64,000 nucleotides of DNA, from NCBI GenBank assembly GCA_954871525.1, contig CATOZS010000010.1, positions 868,001-932,000 of the forward strand, read 5' to 3'. Of this stretch, positions 62,225 to 64,000 are shown one piece after another; the first letter of the stretch is position 1; every line of letters begins with the position of its first letter. The position numbers and the translations under genes are program-made. Under the pieces are notes generated by a model. The model was not told where the DNA came from. It ran no database searches and was given only the letters and a program-made list of their open reading frames with translations. This stretch comes from Parietaria judaica (taxonomy: Eukaryota; Streptophyta; Magnoliopsida; Rosales; Urticaceae).

Positions 62225-64000
62225 CGTTCTTGATGAAATTTGAGTTGCTAGACCTTCATTAGGGTGGTTTTACTATAGACTGGGTTATTGTCGTCTTTAA
62301 AAGTGTTTTGAGGTCTTTTCAAACCCAGTTTCAACAATTAACGCGTGGTCCAAAAAAAGCTGAGTCTTTTTCCCATTTTACGCGAAAAAACCCTAATTGG
62401 ACGATATTTTAAACAAAACATGAACTTCAAAATGCCTCATAATGTGTAACTGTATCATTTACTTATTTTAATCCCTAAATAGCGAAGCACTGTCTCGTAG
62501 TTTCTATATCAAGCGGTTAACGGGTGAAAATCATTACCGAAAACTGTTGAAAATTGGTTTTCTTACGAAAGCAAATACGATGCGTTCTTGATGAAATTTG
62601 AGTTGCTAGACCTTCATTAGGGTGGTTTTACTATAGACTGGGTTATTGTCGTCTTTAAAAGTGTTTTGAGGTCTTTTCAAACCCAGTTTCAACAATTAAC
62701 GCGTGGTCCAAAAAAAACTGAGTCTTTTTCCCATTTTACGTGAAAAAACCCTAATTGGACGATATTTTAAACAAAACATGAACTTCAAAATGCTTCATAA
62801 TGTGTAACTGTAACACATTTACTTATTTTAATCCCTAAATAGCGAAGCACTGTCTCGTAGTTTCTATATCAAGCGGTTAACGGGCGAAAATCATTACCGA
62901 AAACTGTTGAAAATTGGTTTTCTTACGAAAGCAAATACGATGCGTTCTTGATGAAATTTGAGTTGCTAGACCTTCATTAGGGTGGTTTTACTATAGACTG
63001 GGTTATTGTCGTCTTTAAAAGTGTTTTGAGGTCTTTTCAAACCCAGTTTCAACAATTAACGCGTGGTCCAAGAAAAACTGAGTCTTTTTCCCATTTTACG
63101 CGAAAAAACCCTAATTGGACGATATTTTAAACAAAACAAGAACTTCAAAATGCTTCATAATGTGTATCACATTTACTTATCTTAATCCCTAAATAGCGAA
63201 GTACTGTCTCGTAGTTTCTATATCAAGCGGTTAACGGGTGAAAATCATTACCGAAAACTGTTGAAAATTGGTTTTCTTACGAAAGCAAATACGACGCGTT
63301 CTTGATGAAATTTCAGTTGCTAGACCTTCATTAGGGTGGTTTTACTATAGACTGGGTTATTGTCGTCTTTAAAAGTGTTTTGAGGTCTTTTCAAACCCAG
63401 TTTCAACAATTAACGCGTTGTCCAAAAAAAGCTGAGTCTTTTTCCTATTTTACGCGAAAAAACCCTAATTGGACGATATTTTAAACAAAACATGAACTTC
63501 AAAATGCCTCATAATGTGTAACTGTATCATTTACTTATTTTAATCCCTAAATAGCGAAGCACTGTCTCGTAGTTTCTATATCAAGCGGTTAACGGGTGAA
63601 AATCATTACCGAAAACTGTTGAAAATTGGTTTTCTTACGAAAGCAAATACGATGCGTTCTTGATGAAATTTGAGTTGCTAGACCTTCATTAGGGTGGTTT
63701 TACTATAGACTGGGTTATTGTCGTCTTTAAAAGTGTTTTGAGGTCTTTTCAAACCCAGTTTCAACAATTAACGCGTGGTCCAAAAAAAACTGAGTCTTTT
63801 TCCCATTTTACGTGAAAAAACCCTAATTGGACGATATTTTAAACAAAACATGAACTTCAAAATGCTTCATAATGTGTAACTGTAACACATTTACTTATTT
63901 TAATCCCTAAATAGCGAAGCACTGTCTCGTAGTTTCTATATCAAGCGGTTAACGGGTGAAAATCATTACCGAAAACTGTTGAAAATTGGTTTTCTTACGA
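62225..64000. repeat. Family B three-unit repeat, copy 1 and start of copy 2 (1,072 bp)
   Basis: Units 62225, 62583 and 62943 are followed by 63297 and 63655. Units 62225 and 63297 share AATGCCTCATAATG and the shortened GTATCATTTAC; 62583 and 63655 share ACGTGAAAAAACCC and TGTAACACATT. The unit 62943 has CCAAGAAAAACTG and a 6-bp loss near 63,165, which makes it 354 bp. The window ends inside the unit begun at 63655, so copy 2 continues outside. Confidence 0.8.

Larger units (their letters stand above)
1..64000. repeat. Satellite DNA array, ~360-bp unit, whole window
   Basis: Direct head-to-tail repetition of a ~360-bp unit fills the window; 176 full units plus one cut unit were followed by their start motif CGTTCTTGATG. 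All copies lie in the same orientation. Between them there is no unique sequence, transposable element, gene or RNA gene. Base composition is AT-rich (114 G+C in 360 bp on one counted unit, about 32%). All six reading frames meet a stop within the first ~51 bp of both consensus units, so no open frame can run much past one unit. Long homogeneous arrays like this are typical of eukaryotic centromeric or pericentromeric heterochromatin; that location, and the species, are inference. Both array ends lie outside the window. Confidence 0.97.
53931..64000. repeat. Satellite family B (27 full units plus one cut)
   Basis: Family B units start at 53948, 54308, 54668, 55028, 55385, 55744, 56104, then every 360 bp to 59344, then 59705, 60065, 60425, 60785, 61145, 61505, 61865, 62225, 62583, 62943, 63297 and 63655. 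Of 27 measured intervals, 21 are exactly 360 bp; the short ones have small deletions (for example 6 bp lost near 63,165). Diagnostic motifs are CTTCATTAGGG, ACTATAGACTGGG, TTATTGTCGTC, TTTTGAGGTC, TTAACGCGTGGTCC, ATTGGACGATATT, ATCAAGCGGTTAACGGG and CTTACGAAAGC. The poly(A) tract is short (6-8). About 42 consensus differences from family A were counted, i.e. about 88% identity. Internal divergence looks low, a few changes per unit. Confidence 0.95.

Noticed and set aside
1..64000. CRISPR array or bacterial repeat system
   Set aside because: Repeats abut with no unique spacers, the unit is ~360 bp, and there are no cas-like or other genes.
1..64000. Tandem-repeat protein gene with a 120-codon repeat (360 is divisible by three)
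   Set aside because: Checked on both consensus units: all three forward frames and all three reverse frames meet a stop within the first ~51 bp, so an open frame cannot pass from unit to unit.
1..64000. Telomeric repeats (TTAGGG, CCCTAA, CCCTAAA strings in each unit)
   Set aside because: They occur as single copies inside each unit (TTAGGGTGG, AACCCTAATT, ATCCCTAAAT), never in tandem, and are expected by chance in such sequence.
1..64000. Identification as Tribolium TCAST (~360 bp) or the Drosophila 359-bp satellite
   Set aside because: Only the unit length agrees. I saw no sequence resemblance from memory and could not run a search, so no species or named family is assigned.
1..64000. Two-fold internal symmetry (the 360-bp unit as a dimer of ~180 bp)
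   Set aside because: Comparing the two halves by eye showed no convincing shared sequence; a sensitive self-alignment of the consensus could still find an ancient duplication.
1..64000. Integrated virus or plasmid origin iterons
   Set aside because: No replication, capsid or integrase gene, and the repeat unit is far longer than iterons.

Overview
The whole 64-kb window is one uninterrupted, head-to-tail tandem array of an AT-rich satellite DNA with a unit of about 360 bp (about 32% G+C, counted by hand on one unit). Taking each unit to start at the motif CGTTCTTGATGAAATTTGAG, I followed 176 complete units and one cut unit (63655-64000). The array runs off both ends of the window. I found no protein gene, RNA gene, transposon, CRISPR array, origin or inverted segment. 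A protein gene built from intact units is ruled out, because both family consensus units carry a stop in all six frames within their first ~51 bp. A megabase-scale style of satellite with nested higher-order repeats points to a eukaryotic nuclear genome, most likely pericentromeric or centromeric heterochromatin. I could not identify the species; plants and insects both have ~360-bp satellites.

Two families are present. Family A (1 to about 53,900; 149 units, 357-367 bp) and family B (about 53,931-64,000; 27 full units, 21 of them exactly 360 bp) differ at about 42 consensus positions, roughly 88% identical by hand alignment. They keep the same orientation and register and meet inside a single hybrid unit at about 53,893-53,930.

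Family A is a patchwork of local higher-order repeats (HORs) with changing period: a 6-unit HOR of ~2,174 bp (1451-5799, two copies); a 3-unit HOR of ~1,088 bp (5800-14867, almost nine copies with one unit lost); a 6-unit HOR of 2,176 bp (14868-18492, 1 and 2/3 copies); a 5-unit HOR of 1,813 bp (18493-23932, three copies); another 5-unit HOR of ~1,808 bp (25021-31888, the third copy enlarged to seven units); a 3-unit set of 1,083 bp (from 31889); a 6-unit HOR of ~2,168 bp (36942-41275, two copies); a dimer of 721 bp (45606-47047) and a dimer of 730 bp (50304-53220, four copies). Family B shows only short dimer or trimer duplications. Several chimeric units mark probable unequal crossovers or conversion events.

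Nothing suggests a coding system. The informative content is evolutionary and structural: recombination footprints, variants that fall repeatedly at CpG sites, blocks conserved across both families, and a tightly held 360-bp spacing close to two nucleosomes.
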